From positions 124,001 through 188,000 of the forward strand of contig NZ_QSRL01000002.1 of assembly GCF_003437035.1 (NCBI RefSeq): DNA of 64,000 bases. The letters run 5' to 3'. The translations under genes and the position numbers were made by a program. Each line of letters begins with the position of its first letter. Within the stretch, counting starts at the first letter, position 1. This DNA is from Collinsella sp. TF08-11AT (GTDB taxonomy: Bacteria; Actinomycetota; Coriobacteriia; Coriobacteriales; Coriobacteriaceae). The notes beneath the pieces are model-generated. The model had not been told where the DNA came from and ran no database searches. It saw only the letters and a list, made by a program, of their open reading frames with translations. This document shows, piece after piece, positions 1 to 7,274 of this stretch.

Positions 1-74
1 CGCCCATGACGGCCTGCAGCAACTACGTTCTCTCCAGCGGCGACAACGTGGTCTGGTATTACGTTACAGGCTAG
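1..74 (+). CDS. C-terminal end of a secreted protein, DUF4430-like (partial)
   Basis: An open frame enters from the left edge and stops with TAG at 72-74. The visible 23 residues end in a Gly-Asp-Asn-Val-Val-Trp-Tyr-Tyr pattern, preceded by a Tyr-Val-Leu turn. This matches the last strands of DUF4430 (transcobalamin-like) domains, in which a GD-x-[VI]-x-W-x-Y strand closes the fold. Such domains are common on surface proteins of gut Actinobacteria and Firmicutes. A strong intrinsic terminator follows 22 bases after the stop, which supports this being a true gene end. The domain call rests on a short segment and is tentative. Confidence 0.5.
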   Translation, partial: PMTACSNYVLSSGDNVVWYYVTG

Positions 75-96
75 AGGCCTCGACATAGCGCGCCAG

Positions 97-134
97 ACGG
101 GCGGTTCGGACAAACATCCGGGCCGCCCGTTTTT
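97..134 (+). terminator. Rho-independent terminator of the partial left-edge gene
   Basis: ACGGGCGG (97-104) pairs with CCGCCCGT (123-130), with further pairing inside the loop, followed directly by a T run at 130-134. Confidence 0.85.
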
Positions 135-170
135 CATGCGAATGGGATTGGGTCGCCGGGTCTCTCGGCA

Positions 171-207
171 AACAAAAAACCGGTTGGAATGGGAATTCCA
201 ACCGGTT
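171..207 (-). terminator. Rho-independent terminator of the first GtrA gene
   Basis: A perfect 13-bp stem (178-190 with 195-207, four-base loop) is followed on the minus strand by a T-rich run (177-171). It lies 26 bases after the stop of the minus-strand gene ending at 234. Confidence 0.85.
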
Positions 208-233
208 ATACATTCAAGCAAATAGCGAATCGA

Positions 234-641
234 CTACGACCGTGCGCCCTCGAGGAAGAAGCGGCGGCTGAAGTAGTTGTACCAGGTGACGAGGAACGTG
301 GCGATGGCCTTCATGGCTTGGTAGCCGATGCTCAAAAACGTGACGCCCACAAACATGTATAGGTCGTTGAGGCCCAGGCCGATCACCGACAGGATGGTGA
401 AGATCGTGAACTCGCGCTTGCGGCTCATGCCCTCGCGGTGGTCGAACACGTACTTCATGCTGAGCCAGTAGTTGACCACAACGGAGGTGGTAAACGAGAC
501 CGTGGTGCTCATCAAAAAGTCGAGGTGAAACAGCTCGACGAGCGCAATGAGCATACCCCAGTCGATGCCAAAGGAGACAAGACCCACGACAGCGAACTTG
601 AGGAACTGCTTGGTATGAGGTTGTGCCAGTGCCTTGCGCAC
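234..641 (-). CDS. GtrA family membrane protein
   Basis: A 135-residue protein with four hydrophobic segments (about residues 13-33, 40-60, 77-97 and 103-123) in the GtrA/DPMS pattern. It opens with a short charged N-terminus and has an FAVVGLVSFGIDWG-like first helix and an NYWLSMKYVF signature after helix 2. GtrA proteins act in the membrane with polyprenyl-linked sugars, usually for decoration of cell-wall glycans, or accompany glycosyltransferases. The start is GTG (641-639) with only a weak GGAT upstream, so it is less certain than the rest. The next gene on the same strand is a second GtrA protein of similar size, so this is a tandem pair. No glycosyltransferase partner lies next to it here. 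Confidence 0.85.
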   Translation of the reverse strand: MRKALAQPHTKQFLKFAVVGLVSFGIDWGMLIALVELFHLDFLMSTTVSFTTSVVVNYWLSMKYVFDHREGMSRKREFTIFTILSVIGLGLNDLYMFVGVTFLSIGYQAMKAIATFLVTWYNYFSRRFFLEGARS

Positions 642-789
642 GTAATCACATCCAATGCGTTGATGAATCGAGCAGAGGATACTTTAGAGCTTTTGCAAGG
701 GAAACGTAAGGTCCTTGCCAAGAACTATACGAACTCGCCAAATTTTCAAGAGCTAATCCGCAAACGTTGAAAATTTGCCCGTAAACGAG

Positions 790-839
790 CAATGCCCGCG
801 AACAACACGGCGCTCGACGCGCGTCATCCGTGGGCATTG
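790..839 (-). repeat. Inverted repeat between the two GtrA genes
   Basis: CAATGCCC at 790-797 pairs with GGGCATTG at 832-839 across a 34-base loop. It lies 20 bases after the stop of the second GtrA gene and could end its transcript, although no T run follows on the minus strand. Confidence 0.4.
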
Positions 840-859
840 TAAAGCTGTAAGGTTGCGAG

Positions 860-1255
860 TTACTTGGTCTCGTCGCCTTCCAGGAAGATCTTTCGGGTCA
901 CAAAGTTGTAGACCATGACAAGCGCGGTGGCGCAGATCTTGGCGATATTGGCCTCGAGTCCCAGGCCGGCGTTGAGTGCCAGCACGATACCGTCGTTGAG
1001 CACCAAACCGATCACGGACAGCACGACAAAGATGATGAACTCGCGGCGGCGGCTTATGCCTTCCTTGTGCGCAAACACGTATTTCATGCTGGCGAGGTAG
1101 TTAAAGATGAGTGAGATGATAAAGCCGCTGGTGTTGGCGATTAGGATGTTGAGGCCCAGACCGTAGTGGAGCAGATTCATAATGCCAAAGTCGATGACCG
1201 TGGCAATGACGCCGACGACGCCAAACTTCATGATCTGCGCAAGGAGCTTTTGCAT
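860..1255 (-). CDS. GtrA family membrane protein (second copy)
   Basis: A 131-residue, four-helix GtrA/DPMS-type protein. It shares with the neighbouring GtrA protein the IDFG end of helix 1, the NYLASMKYVFAH segment after helix 2, the SRRREF basic loop and the RKIFLEG C-terminus, so the two are diverged paralogues. I chose the ATG at 1255-1253 because an AAGGCAGG ribosome-binding site sits just upstream; longer versions of the frame would overlap the end of fbp. It is likely involved in moving or presenting lipid-linked sugars at the membrane; the actual substrate cannot be read from the sequence. It lies 79 bases downstream of fbp on the same strand and could be read through from it. Confidence 0.88.
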   Translation of the reverse strand: MQKLLAQIMKFGVVGVIATVIDFGIMNLLHYGLGLNILIANTSGFIISLIFNYLASMKYVFAHKEGISRRREFIIFVVLSVIGLVLNDGIVLALNAGLGLEANIAKICATALVMVYNFVTRKIFLEGDETK

Positions 1256-1334
1256 TGTACCTGCCTTAAGCTGGCGCCGAAGCGCCGCGGGGATGACAAA
1301 CTTGGCACAGTTTAGCCAATCCCCGCGGGTGGGG

Positions 1335-3251
1335 CTAGGCGCGCTCCTCGATAGCACCGTTTCTATATGCATCGAGCAGCTGGCGCAGATCCTGGATCTG
1401 GCTGCGAATCTTGGCGCCAGTATCGGTGTCGCTCACCATGCGGCGACGGTCTGCTTGGTCAAAACGGTTGGTCTCGCTTTCGATGTCCACGTTGCGCGTG
1501 AGTGCCTCGGCAACCGTCGTAAAGGCCCGGTGCGACTTGAGGCGGCAGCCGCGCGAGCTCGAGATGAGCGTATAGCCGGCGATACCCGTCTTGGGATGGT
1601 AAGCGCGGCAGAAGCCGCCATCGATGACCAGCAGTTTGCCCTCGGCGCGGATGGGCTGCTCACCCTTGGTGGTTTTAACGGGCGTGTGGCCGTTGATGAT
1701 GTGGCCGGTCGGTGAACATGCCATGGGCACGACGCCAAACTCGCGCATGATGTCATCGCAGACCGAGGGCGACTTGGTAAGCGTAAAGTACGGGTCCATC
1801 GGCTCGACCCAGGTGCTCTTATCGGCGATATAGGCGCGCTCAAAGGTACGCACCAGGCGTCCGCTGGCGGGTGAGTTAAAGCCAATCCACAGGTACCACA
1901 TCCAGTCGAGGGCGTCGCGGTCGCCCACGCGCCAGGCGCGGCGGGCGATGTGGTCGCAAAAATCGAGATAATCGCGGCCAGCGTGCCAGGTGCCCAGGCA
2001 GTTCATGCTGCTAAAGGTGCCGTCTTCGTTGAGCGGCACGCAGCCATGGAACAGCAGGTTGCCGTTGGCGACCTTGTACATCGAGCCGTGGGAATAGAGG
2101 AAATCGATATGGCGATGCAGGTGATCGGCGGTGATAAACTCGGACACGAGCTTGTCGATGATGTGCTGCTCCTGAGACGTGAGCGTATAGGGGTCCGTCG
2201 GGTCGACGGTGGGGAAGTCGTTGGTCGTGAGCGGCCACACGCTGCCGTCGGCGAGCGTGACCGTGCCGGCGTCGTGGTCGATCTTGTCGAGTAGCAGGCG
2301 GTCGGTCATGTCGAACTCGGGGTGGCGCTGGATAATCTGACCCTCGAGCTTAAAGAGCAGCACGTTGATGGCCTTGATCAGCGGGGTGATGGACTCACCG
2401 GCGGTGTAGGTGGCATCGGCAAAGGCGACAAGCTCACGCAGCGAGATGCCGTAGTCGTTCTCCAGGATCTCGTAGTTGTCGTAGCGTAGGTTGTTGCGCA
2501 GCACCGTGGCGATGCAGGCGGGCTCACCGGCCGCAGCGCCCATCCACAGCAGGTCGTGGTTGCCCCACTGGATGTCGAGTGAATGGTAGGTGAGCAGGCG
2601 GTCCATAATCTTGGCCGCGCCGCCACCGCGGTCGAAGATGTCGCCCACCAGGTGCAGGTGGTCGACGGCCAGGCGCTTGATGAGCGAGGCAAGCGACTCG
2701 ATAAAGTCGTCGGCGCTTGCGGTCTCCAGGATGGACTCCACGATGCGCTCGTGATAGCGCACGCGATAGTTGTTCTCGTCCGGGTGTGTGTGCAACAACT
2801 CGTCGATGATATAGGCGTAATCGCGCGGGATGGCCTTACGCACCTTGGAGCGCGTATAGCGGCTCGAAAGCGACCGGGCAACCATGATGAGCTGGTCAAG
2901 TATCGTCTTGTACCAGGTGGGCGAGTCCTCGCGCTGGCTGCGGACCAGCTCGATCTTCTCGTGCGGGTAGTAGATGAGCGTGCACAGCTCGCCCTTCTCG
3001 TCAAAGGTGAGCGTGTCGCCAAAAATCTCGTCGACATGCTCGCGCACGACGCCCGAGCAGTTGTTGAGGATGTGCATAAAGGCTTCGTACTCGCCATGCA
3101 CGTCGCTCATAAAATGCTCAGTGCCTTTGGGCAGGTTGAGGATGGCCGAGAGATTGATGATCTCGGTAAACGCGGATTGCTCGGTGGGAAATTGTTTCGA
3201 CAGCAGACGCAGATACTTGAAGTCTTGCGGATTGCGATCGAATGCGACCAT
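1335..3251 (-). CDS. fbp: Fructose-1,6-bisphosphatase class III
   Basis: A 638-residue protein of the Firmicutes-type (class III) FBPase family, close to the usual 640-670 residues. It hydrolyses fructose-1,6-bisphosphate to fructose-6-phosphate, the committed step of gluconeogenesis in the cytoplasm. Metallophosphatase motifs are visible: SDVHGEY (residues 49-55), GDIFDRGGG (about 203-211) and QWGNHDLLW (about 228-236). The start chosen is ATG 3251-3249, with GGAAGG seven bases upstream; a longer frame begins 15 codons earlier without a site. A 9-bp inverted repeat lies 29-56 bases upstream and may be an operator. Its partner in gluconeogenesis, pckA, is also in this window (54.6 kb). Confidence 0.95.
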   Translation of the reverse strand: MVAFDRNPQDFKYLRLLSKQFPTEQSAFTEIINLSAILNLPKGTEHFMSDVHGEYEAFMHILNNCSGVVREHVDEIFGDTLTFDEKGELCTLIYYPHEKIELVRSQREDSPTWYKTILDQLIMVARSLSSRYTRSKVRKAIPRDYAYIIDELLHTHPDENNYRVRYHERIVESILETASADDFIESLASLIKRLAVDHLHLVGDIFDRGGGAAKIMDRLLTYHSLDIQWGNHDLLWMGAAAGEPACIATVLRNNLRYDNYEILENDYGISLRELVAFADATYTAGESITPLIKAINVLLFKLEGQIIQRHPEFDMTDRLLLDKIDHDAGTVTLADGSVWPLTTNDFPTVDPTDPYTLTSQEQHIIDKLVSEFITADHLHRHIDFLYSHGSMYKVANGNLLFHGCVPLNEDGTFSSMNCLGTWHAGRDYLDFCDHIARRAWRVGDRDALDWMWYLWIGFNSPASGRLVRTFERAYIADKSTWVEPMDPYFTLTKSPSVCDDIMREFGVVPMACSPTGHIINGHTPVKTTKGEQPIRAEGKLLVIDGGFCRAYHPKTGIAGYTLISSSRGCRLKSHRAFTTVAEALTRNVDIESETNRFDQADRRRMVSDTDTGAKIRSQIQDLRQLLDAYRNGAIEERA

Positions 3252-3279
3252 GAAACACCTTCCGATGGGGTTGGTAAAA

Positions 3280-3307
3280 CTGATAAACAGCGTCAAACGT
3301 TTATCAG
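3280..3307 (-). promoter_or_regulatory. Inverted repeat upstream of fbp, operator candidate
   Basis: CTGATAAAC (3280-3288) and GTTTATCAG (3299-3307) form perfect 9-bp arms with a 10-base spacer, 29 bases upstream of the fbp start. Position and symmetry suit a dimeric regulator; the regulator is unknown. Confidence 0.5.
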
Positions 3308-3571
3308 TATGCGCCGCTTTTGTTTCGATTTTGCGCCAGCGGCTGAATTGTCGGCTGAACGGTTTGGTAAATCGATTTAGTTGAGGTAGATATGGCGGTT
3401 GAGTGGAGACGACAGAAGGTGTTTTCTCAGATATTTATGCGTGGGGCCGGTGGAGACGATGGTGGTAAAGATGTTCGCTATTTTTGGTTCGATTTGGTAA
3501 ATAGTGGACATATGTACCGTATGTAGGCTCACTGTGCGATAATTTGCGCAGCAATGAGTAAGGAGCCTCAT
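3308..3571. other. Intergenic region between divergent fbp and degV
   Basis: This AT-richer stretch must hold the degV promoter. A GATAAT hexamer at about 3536-3541 is the best -10 candidate for degV; I see no convincing -35. No small gene or terminator is evident. Confidence 0.4.
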
Positions 3572-4462
3572 ATGAGTGATTTTGTCCTGACCTGTGAATC
3601 CGCCGCCGACCGAACCCGTGAGTTCTTTGCGTCGCGCAATATCCCTGTCGTGTGTTTTCATTACGAGATCGACGATGTTGTCTATACGGACGATCTGTAT
3701 CAGTCGATTACGCCGGACGAGTTTTTTGCCCAGATTGCCGCAGGCGCCATGCCCAAGACGTCTCAGGTGAGCGTGGGCGAGTACGAGGAGTTTTGGGAGC
3801 CGTTTGTTGCCGAGGGTAAAGACGTGCTGCACCTGACGTTGTCGTCGGGTATTTCGGGCACGTATGGATCGGCCTGCGTTGCGGCGCAGATGCTCGCGGA
3901 TCGCTATCCCCAGGGCGGCAAGGTGCGCGTCATCGATTCGCTGGCAGCGTCTTCGGGCTTTGGCCTGCTGGCGGAATGTGCCGCCGACGTGCGCGATAGC
4001 GGGGCTTCACTCGACGAGACGGCCGCCTGGATCGAGGAGCACAAACTCAACCTGCACCACTGGTTCTTCTCGACCGATCTGTCGAGCTACCTGCGCGGCG
4101 GTCGCATTTCGGCTGCGAGCGCAATCATCGGCACGGCGCTTAAGATTTGCCCACTTATGACGGTCGATTGCGAAGGTAAGCTGTCGCCACGTGAGAAGAT
4201 TCGCACTAAGAAGCGCGCGATTTCCGAGATGGCTAAGACCATGATGGCACACGTGCAGGACGGTGCGGATTATTCGGGTAAGTGCATCATGTCGCACTCG
4301 GCGTGCCGCGAGGATGCCGAGGCAGTTGCGGCGCTGATTGAGGAACAGGTTCCGCAGCTTAAAGGCAAGATTGAGATTAATAACATCGGTACTCTGATTG
4401 GCTCGCATACCGGACCTGGTACGGTGGCGCTCTTCTTTATGGGCGACAAGCGCGTGGATTAA
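3572..4462 (+). CDS. DegV family fatty-acid-binding protein
   Basis: A 296-residue DegV protein, a two-domain fold that binds a fatty acid between the domains; related FakB proteins present fatty acids to the FakA kinase for phospholipid synthesis. Features seen: an N-terminal LTCESAAD strand-loop replacing the usual TDSxxD, the KTSQVS motif (about 66), the LSSGISGTYGSA segment (about 95) and SSYLRGGRIS with a C-terminal SHTGPGTVA. The first motif has Cys-Glu where most members have Thr-Asp, so ligand or partner may differ. The start is the second ATG, preceded by AAGGAG. Two other DegV genes lie at 22.3 and 58.0 kb, which suggests separate fatty-acid specificities. Confidence 0.9.
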   Translation: MSDFVLTCESAADRTREFFASRNIPVVCFHYEIDDVVYTDDLYQSITPDEFFAQIAAGAMPKTSQVSVGEYEEFWEPFVAEGKDVLHLTLSSGISGTYGSACVAAQMLADRYPQGGKVRVIDSLAASSGFGLLAECAADVRDSGASLDETAAWIEEHKLNLHHWFFSTDLSSYLRGGRISAASAIIGTALKICPLMTVDCEGKLSPREKIRTKKRAISEMAKTMMAHVQDGADYSGKCIMSHSACREDAEAVAALIEEQVPQLKGKIEINNIGTLIGSHTGPGTVALFFMGDKRVD

Positions 4463-4496
4463 TTTGCCCCATCACATCGCCGCATGATTGCTCAAA

Positions 4497-4531
4497 CGAA
4501 AACGGCCCGCCTCACGTTTGTGGGGCGGGCC
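4497..4531 (-). terminator. Terminator between convergent degV and the TIM-barrel gene
   Basis: GGCCCGCC (4504-4511) pairs with GGCGGGCC (4524-4531). On the minus strand the hairpin is followed by GTTTTCGTTT, so it best fits the minus-strand gene, but it may serve both. Confidence 0.8.
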
Positions 4532-4542
4532 AGGATGTTTTG

Positions 4543-5634
4543 CTAGCGTTTCTTTCCGCGGAAGAAGAAGCCGTGCAGCGAGGGCTTGAGTCCACGGTTG
4601 GCGCGACGCTCCTCGATATGATCGTGGATCGAAGCAACGCGCTCGATGACTTCGTCGGGAATCGGCACGTCGGGATTCATGTTCTCGACCTGACTGACCT
4701 CGGCGGCGGAGACCTGGTCGATAATGGGCACATCGTCGTGCGAGATGACAGGTGTGGCGTCTTCCTTCATCTTGCGGTAGCGCTGCATCATGTCGGTCTG
4801 CAGCTGCTGGGCCGAAGGCGGCGTCCAAATGATGGCGTTGGCACCGGCGGCGATGGTTTCACGAATGCTCTCGGGCGTCTTGCCGCCCGGTGCGATGAGC
4901 GGCAGGTTGGGATAGTGCTCGCGCAGCTCGCGCAGGACCTGTGGCGTGTTCTTGCCGGCCGCGATGTTAAGAATCTTGGCGCCCGCGCGCACCTTTGCGT
5001 GAGCATCGTCGTCGCAACGTACGACCGTGGCGATGACGGGGATGTCGGCGATGTTGGTGATGTGCTCGACCATCTCGGCGGTGGCGGGGGAGTTGACCAC
5101 ACAGCCCGCCGCGCCCTGCATCTCGGAGACGGCTGCCATCTGAACGGAGCGCTTACCGGTCGTAGTTCCGCCGCCCACGCCTACAAAGACCGGGCACTCG
5201 GCGACGGTCAGCAGCGCCTGCGTAATGGCCGGCTGCGGCGTAAAGGGGTAGACCGCAAACACGGCGTCGGCATTGGAGTTGCGGATGACCGCCACGTCGG
5301 TGGTGTAGATGAGCGATTTGATGCGGCGGCCAAAGAGCGTAAAGCCGCTGGCCTCCTCAATCTCGTCAGGCATGCGAAGGGCCGCCTTGCGCAGGCGCCC
5401 GTCGATGGGCAGCGGCTCCATAGGGAGCAGGCCGTTGGGCGTGACGGCTACCTGGGGCTCGGTGAACTCGTCTGCGAGCTCGACCTCGGAGAAATCGACC
5501 GAGGCGACGATGTCTTCGTGAACCTCGGCGGGCACATCGATGGGAGCTTGGTCGTTTGCCGCGGCAGGCGTGTCGAAGGAGCTGGTGCCGACGAAGGCGT
5601 CGACGCGCTCATTTAGATCGTTGAGGGTATCCAT
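4543..5634 (-). CDS. TIM-barrel phosphate-binding-type protein, unknown function
   Basis: A 363-residue protein. The first ~75 residues are acidic and low complexity. The middle (about 75-290) looks like a (beta/alpha)8 barrel with GVGGGTTTGKRS, PVIATVVRCDD, KILNIAAGKNT and IAPGGKT loops; the last strands resemble the standard phosphate-binding region of such barrels. The C-terminus is a charged tail ending in a cluster of Lys and Arg. I recognise it as a conserved hypothetical family of gut Firmicutes and Actinobacteria, sometimes labelled hydrolase, without a known reaction. No good ribosome-binding site precedes the ATG at 5634, so the start is uncertain. It converges with degV and shares the terminator. 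Confidence 0.7.
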   Translation of the reverse strand: MDTLNDLNERVDAFVGTSSFDTPAAANDQAPIDVPAEVHEDIVASVDFSEVELADEFTEPQVAVTPNGLLPMEPLPIDGRLRKAALRMPDEIEEASGFTLFGRRIKSLIYTTDVAVIRNSNADAVFAVYPFTPQPAITQALLTVAECPVFVGVGGGTTTGKRSVQMAAVSEMQGAAGCVVNSPATAEMVEHITNIADIPVIATVVRCDDDAHAKVRAGAKILNIAAGKNTPQVLRELREHYPNLPLIAPGGKTPESIRETIAAGANAIIWTPPSAQQLQTDMMQRYRKMKEDATPVISHDDVPIIDQVSAAEVSQVENMNPDVPIPDEVIERVASIHDHIEERRANRGLKPSLHGFFFRGKKR

Positions 5635-5824
5635 GGAGGCTCGATTCTATGTGATGACGGCCGGCAGGGTGCCGGCAGCGTTGTGCTTGCTAAATCGTTT
5701 GACGAGTTGATTTTTCCCCGCCGCGTCCTCCGTTAGACCGAAGGGCGGCGAACGTGAAGGAGCTGTGGTGGCGGGGATCGAGGTGCTATCTTGAAAGTCC
5801 CGTTTAAAAGAGAGGTGACGCGGT

Positions 5825-5995
5825 ATGGAATTTTCGGCAATGTTGGGCTCGATTGGCCTATGCGTGGGCGCAATCGTTGCCGCCGCGGTCATCTACTTTG
5901 TGGTCACGGCCATTAAGGGCAAAAGGGCCGAACGCAAGGAGCGCGCGATGCTTAAACAGCATCGCGACCAGCAGGACAAACGCGCACGGAGATAG
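5825..5995 (+). CDS. Small single-pass membrane protein, 56 residues
   Basis: A short frame starting ATG at 5825 with GAGAGGTGA just upstream. Residues 7-30 form one hydrophobic helix (Leu-Gly-Ser-Ile-Gly-Leu then a Val/Ala-rich run); residues 31-56 are strongly basic and helical, rich in Lys, Arg and Gln. This layout is typical of small type I or III membrane proteins that interact with larger complexes. It stands alone between two minus-strand genes, so it is its own transcription unit. I do not recognise a family. Good Shine-Dalgarno spacing and a membrane-compatible composition are the case for it being real. Confidence 0.65.
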   Translation: MEFSAMLGSIGLCVGAIVAAAVIYFVVTAIKGKRAERKERAMLKQHRDQQDKRARR

Positions 5996-6019
5996 CTTGT
6001 TGAGTTTTGGATCCGTACG

Positions 6020-7123
6020 CTAGCTGCGTTTTCGGATCAGGGCAATGTAGAAGCCCTCAAATTCGCGGCTGGGCGGAATGGTGAGCGTGCCGGGCAGGCC
6101 GTTGGCGATGGCCGATACCTGACCCGCGGCAATGGCCTCGGTCAGGGCGTTGGACTCGATGCGCGGCTTCTCGCCAGCTTCCTGGGCGCGGCGTGCCTCA
6201 CTTTCGCTTGGCGTGCCGTCGAGGGGGATGAGCTCGCAGTCCATATGCTTGTCGAGGGCCTCTTGCAGGGCGTCCTCGTTTTCCTGCGGCAAGATCGAAC
6301 AAGTCGAATAGACGAGCGTGCCGCCCGGTTTGAGGGCTCCCATGGCGCGGTCCAGAAGTGCTCGCTGCGAGCGGGCGCACTTGCTCAGCAACTGCTCGGT
6401 GAGGCCGCGCAGGCTCTTCTCGTTGCCGCTGACGACGGTGCCCGTGCCGGTGCAGGGAGCGTCGAGCAGGATACAGTCAAAGCGGAAGAACTCGTCGAGC
6501 TCGCGTGCGTCGATGCGCATGACGGGCACGTTTTTTGCGCCTTGGCGGTGGAGGTTGGCTTCGAGCTTCTCGGCGCGGGGAATGCTCATCTCGCAGGCGG
6601 TAAGGTGCGCCTGCCCCTGCGTGAGGGCGGCGATCTGCGTCGTCTTGCCGCCGGGGGCCGCGCACATGTCCAGGATGTCCTCGCCGGCCTGGGCGCCCAA
6701 GACCAACGGCGGCATCATGGACGACAGACTTTGCAAGTAGATCTTGCCGTCGCGGTAGATGTCGAGGTCCCACAGGTCGGAAACCTGGGCGTCGGGCAGG
6801 ATGAAGGCATCTGGGTACCAAGCGACGGTTTGGTGGGCGATGCCGGCTGCGTCGAGCGCGGCGGCGATGTCCTCGGCGGTCGCCTTGAGCGTGTTGGTGC
6901 GCAGCGTGACCGGGCGTGTGGCCGCGGCGCCGAAGCCCCCGATCATGAGCTCGGCATCGGCAGGCGTATAGGCGCCGGCAACCGTGTCGACCATAAAGCG
7001 CGGCAGGTCGGCAGCGCAGGGGAGGGCGGCAAGCTGGTCGGAAAGCTCGGTGGCGGCAAACTGCCTGAGCTTGAGCTCGGCCTTGACCTGCTTTTTCTGC
7101 TTACGACGACGCGGCTTGGACAT
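6020..7123 (-). CDS. rRNA cytosine-C5 methyltransferase (RsmB/RsmF family)
   Basis: A 367-residue SAM-dependent RNA m5C methyltransferase. The SAM-binding loop ILDMCAAPGGKTTQIA, motif IV LDAPCTGTGTV (catalytic PC) and motif VI YSTCSILPQENE (second catalytic Cys) are all intact, so it should be active. The lysine- and arginine-rich N-terminus probably contacts rRNA. The usual N-terminal NusB-like domain of RsmB is absent and the protein lacks a long C-terminal PUA extension, so it is closer to the RsmF/NSUN-like group. It lies downstream of metG, separated by a large palindrome that likely ends the metG transcript. Confidence 0.9.
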   Translation of the reverse strand: MSKPRRRKQKKQVKAELKLRQFAATELSDQLAALPCAADLPRFMVDTVAGAYTPADAELMIGGFGAAATRPVTLRTNTLKATAEDIAAALDAAGIAHQTVAWYPDAFILPDAQVSDLWDLDIYRDGKIYLQSLSSMMPPLVLGAQAGEDILDMCAAPGGKTTQIAALTQGQAHLTACEMSIPRAEKLEANLHRQGAKNVPVMRIDARELDEFFRFDCILLDAPCTGTGTVVSGNEKSLRGLTEQLLSKCARSQRALLDRAMGALKPGGTLVYSTCSILPQENEDALQEALDKHMDCELIPLDGTPSESEARRAQEAGEKPRIESNALTEAIAAGQVSAIANGLPGTLTIPPSREFEGFYIALIRKRS

Positions 7124-7142
7124 CCGTCTTTCCTTCCACCTA

Positions 7143-7260
7143 AATGATTATTCTGGGACGGGGATTAAAAAATCATTTAATGATCCCCGTCCCAAAAAGA
7201 CTACTTTGCGTCGCCCGGGAATGATTTTTTAATCCCCGTCCCAGAATAATCATTCCCGGG
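7143..7260. repeat. Palindromic element with perfect 35-bp inverted arms
   Basis: Bases 7143-7177 and 7220-7254 are perfect reverse complements (35 bp). Each arm contains a GGGACGGGGATT core, and a third, shorter copy (GATCCCCGTCCCAAAAAGACT) lies in the loop. The right arm is itself flanked by CCCGGG on both sides (7214-7219 and 7255-7260). A related element with the same core and the same CGTCCCAAAAAGACT end lies at 63463-63550. It separates rsmF-like from metG and could terminate metG transcripts. Confidence 0.85.
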
Positions 7261-7274
7261 CGCGTTGCTGTTGC

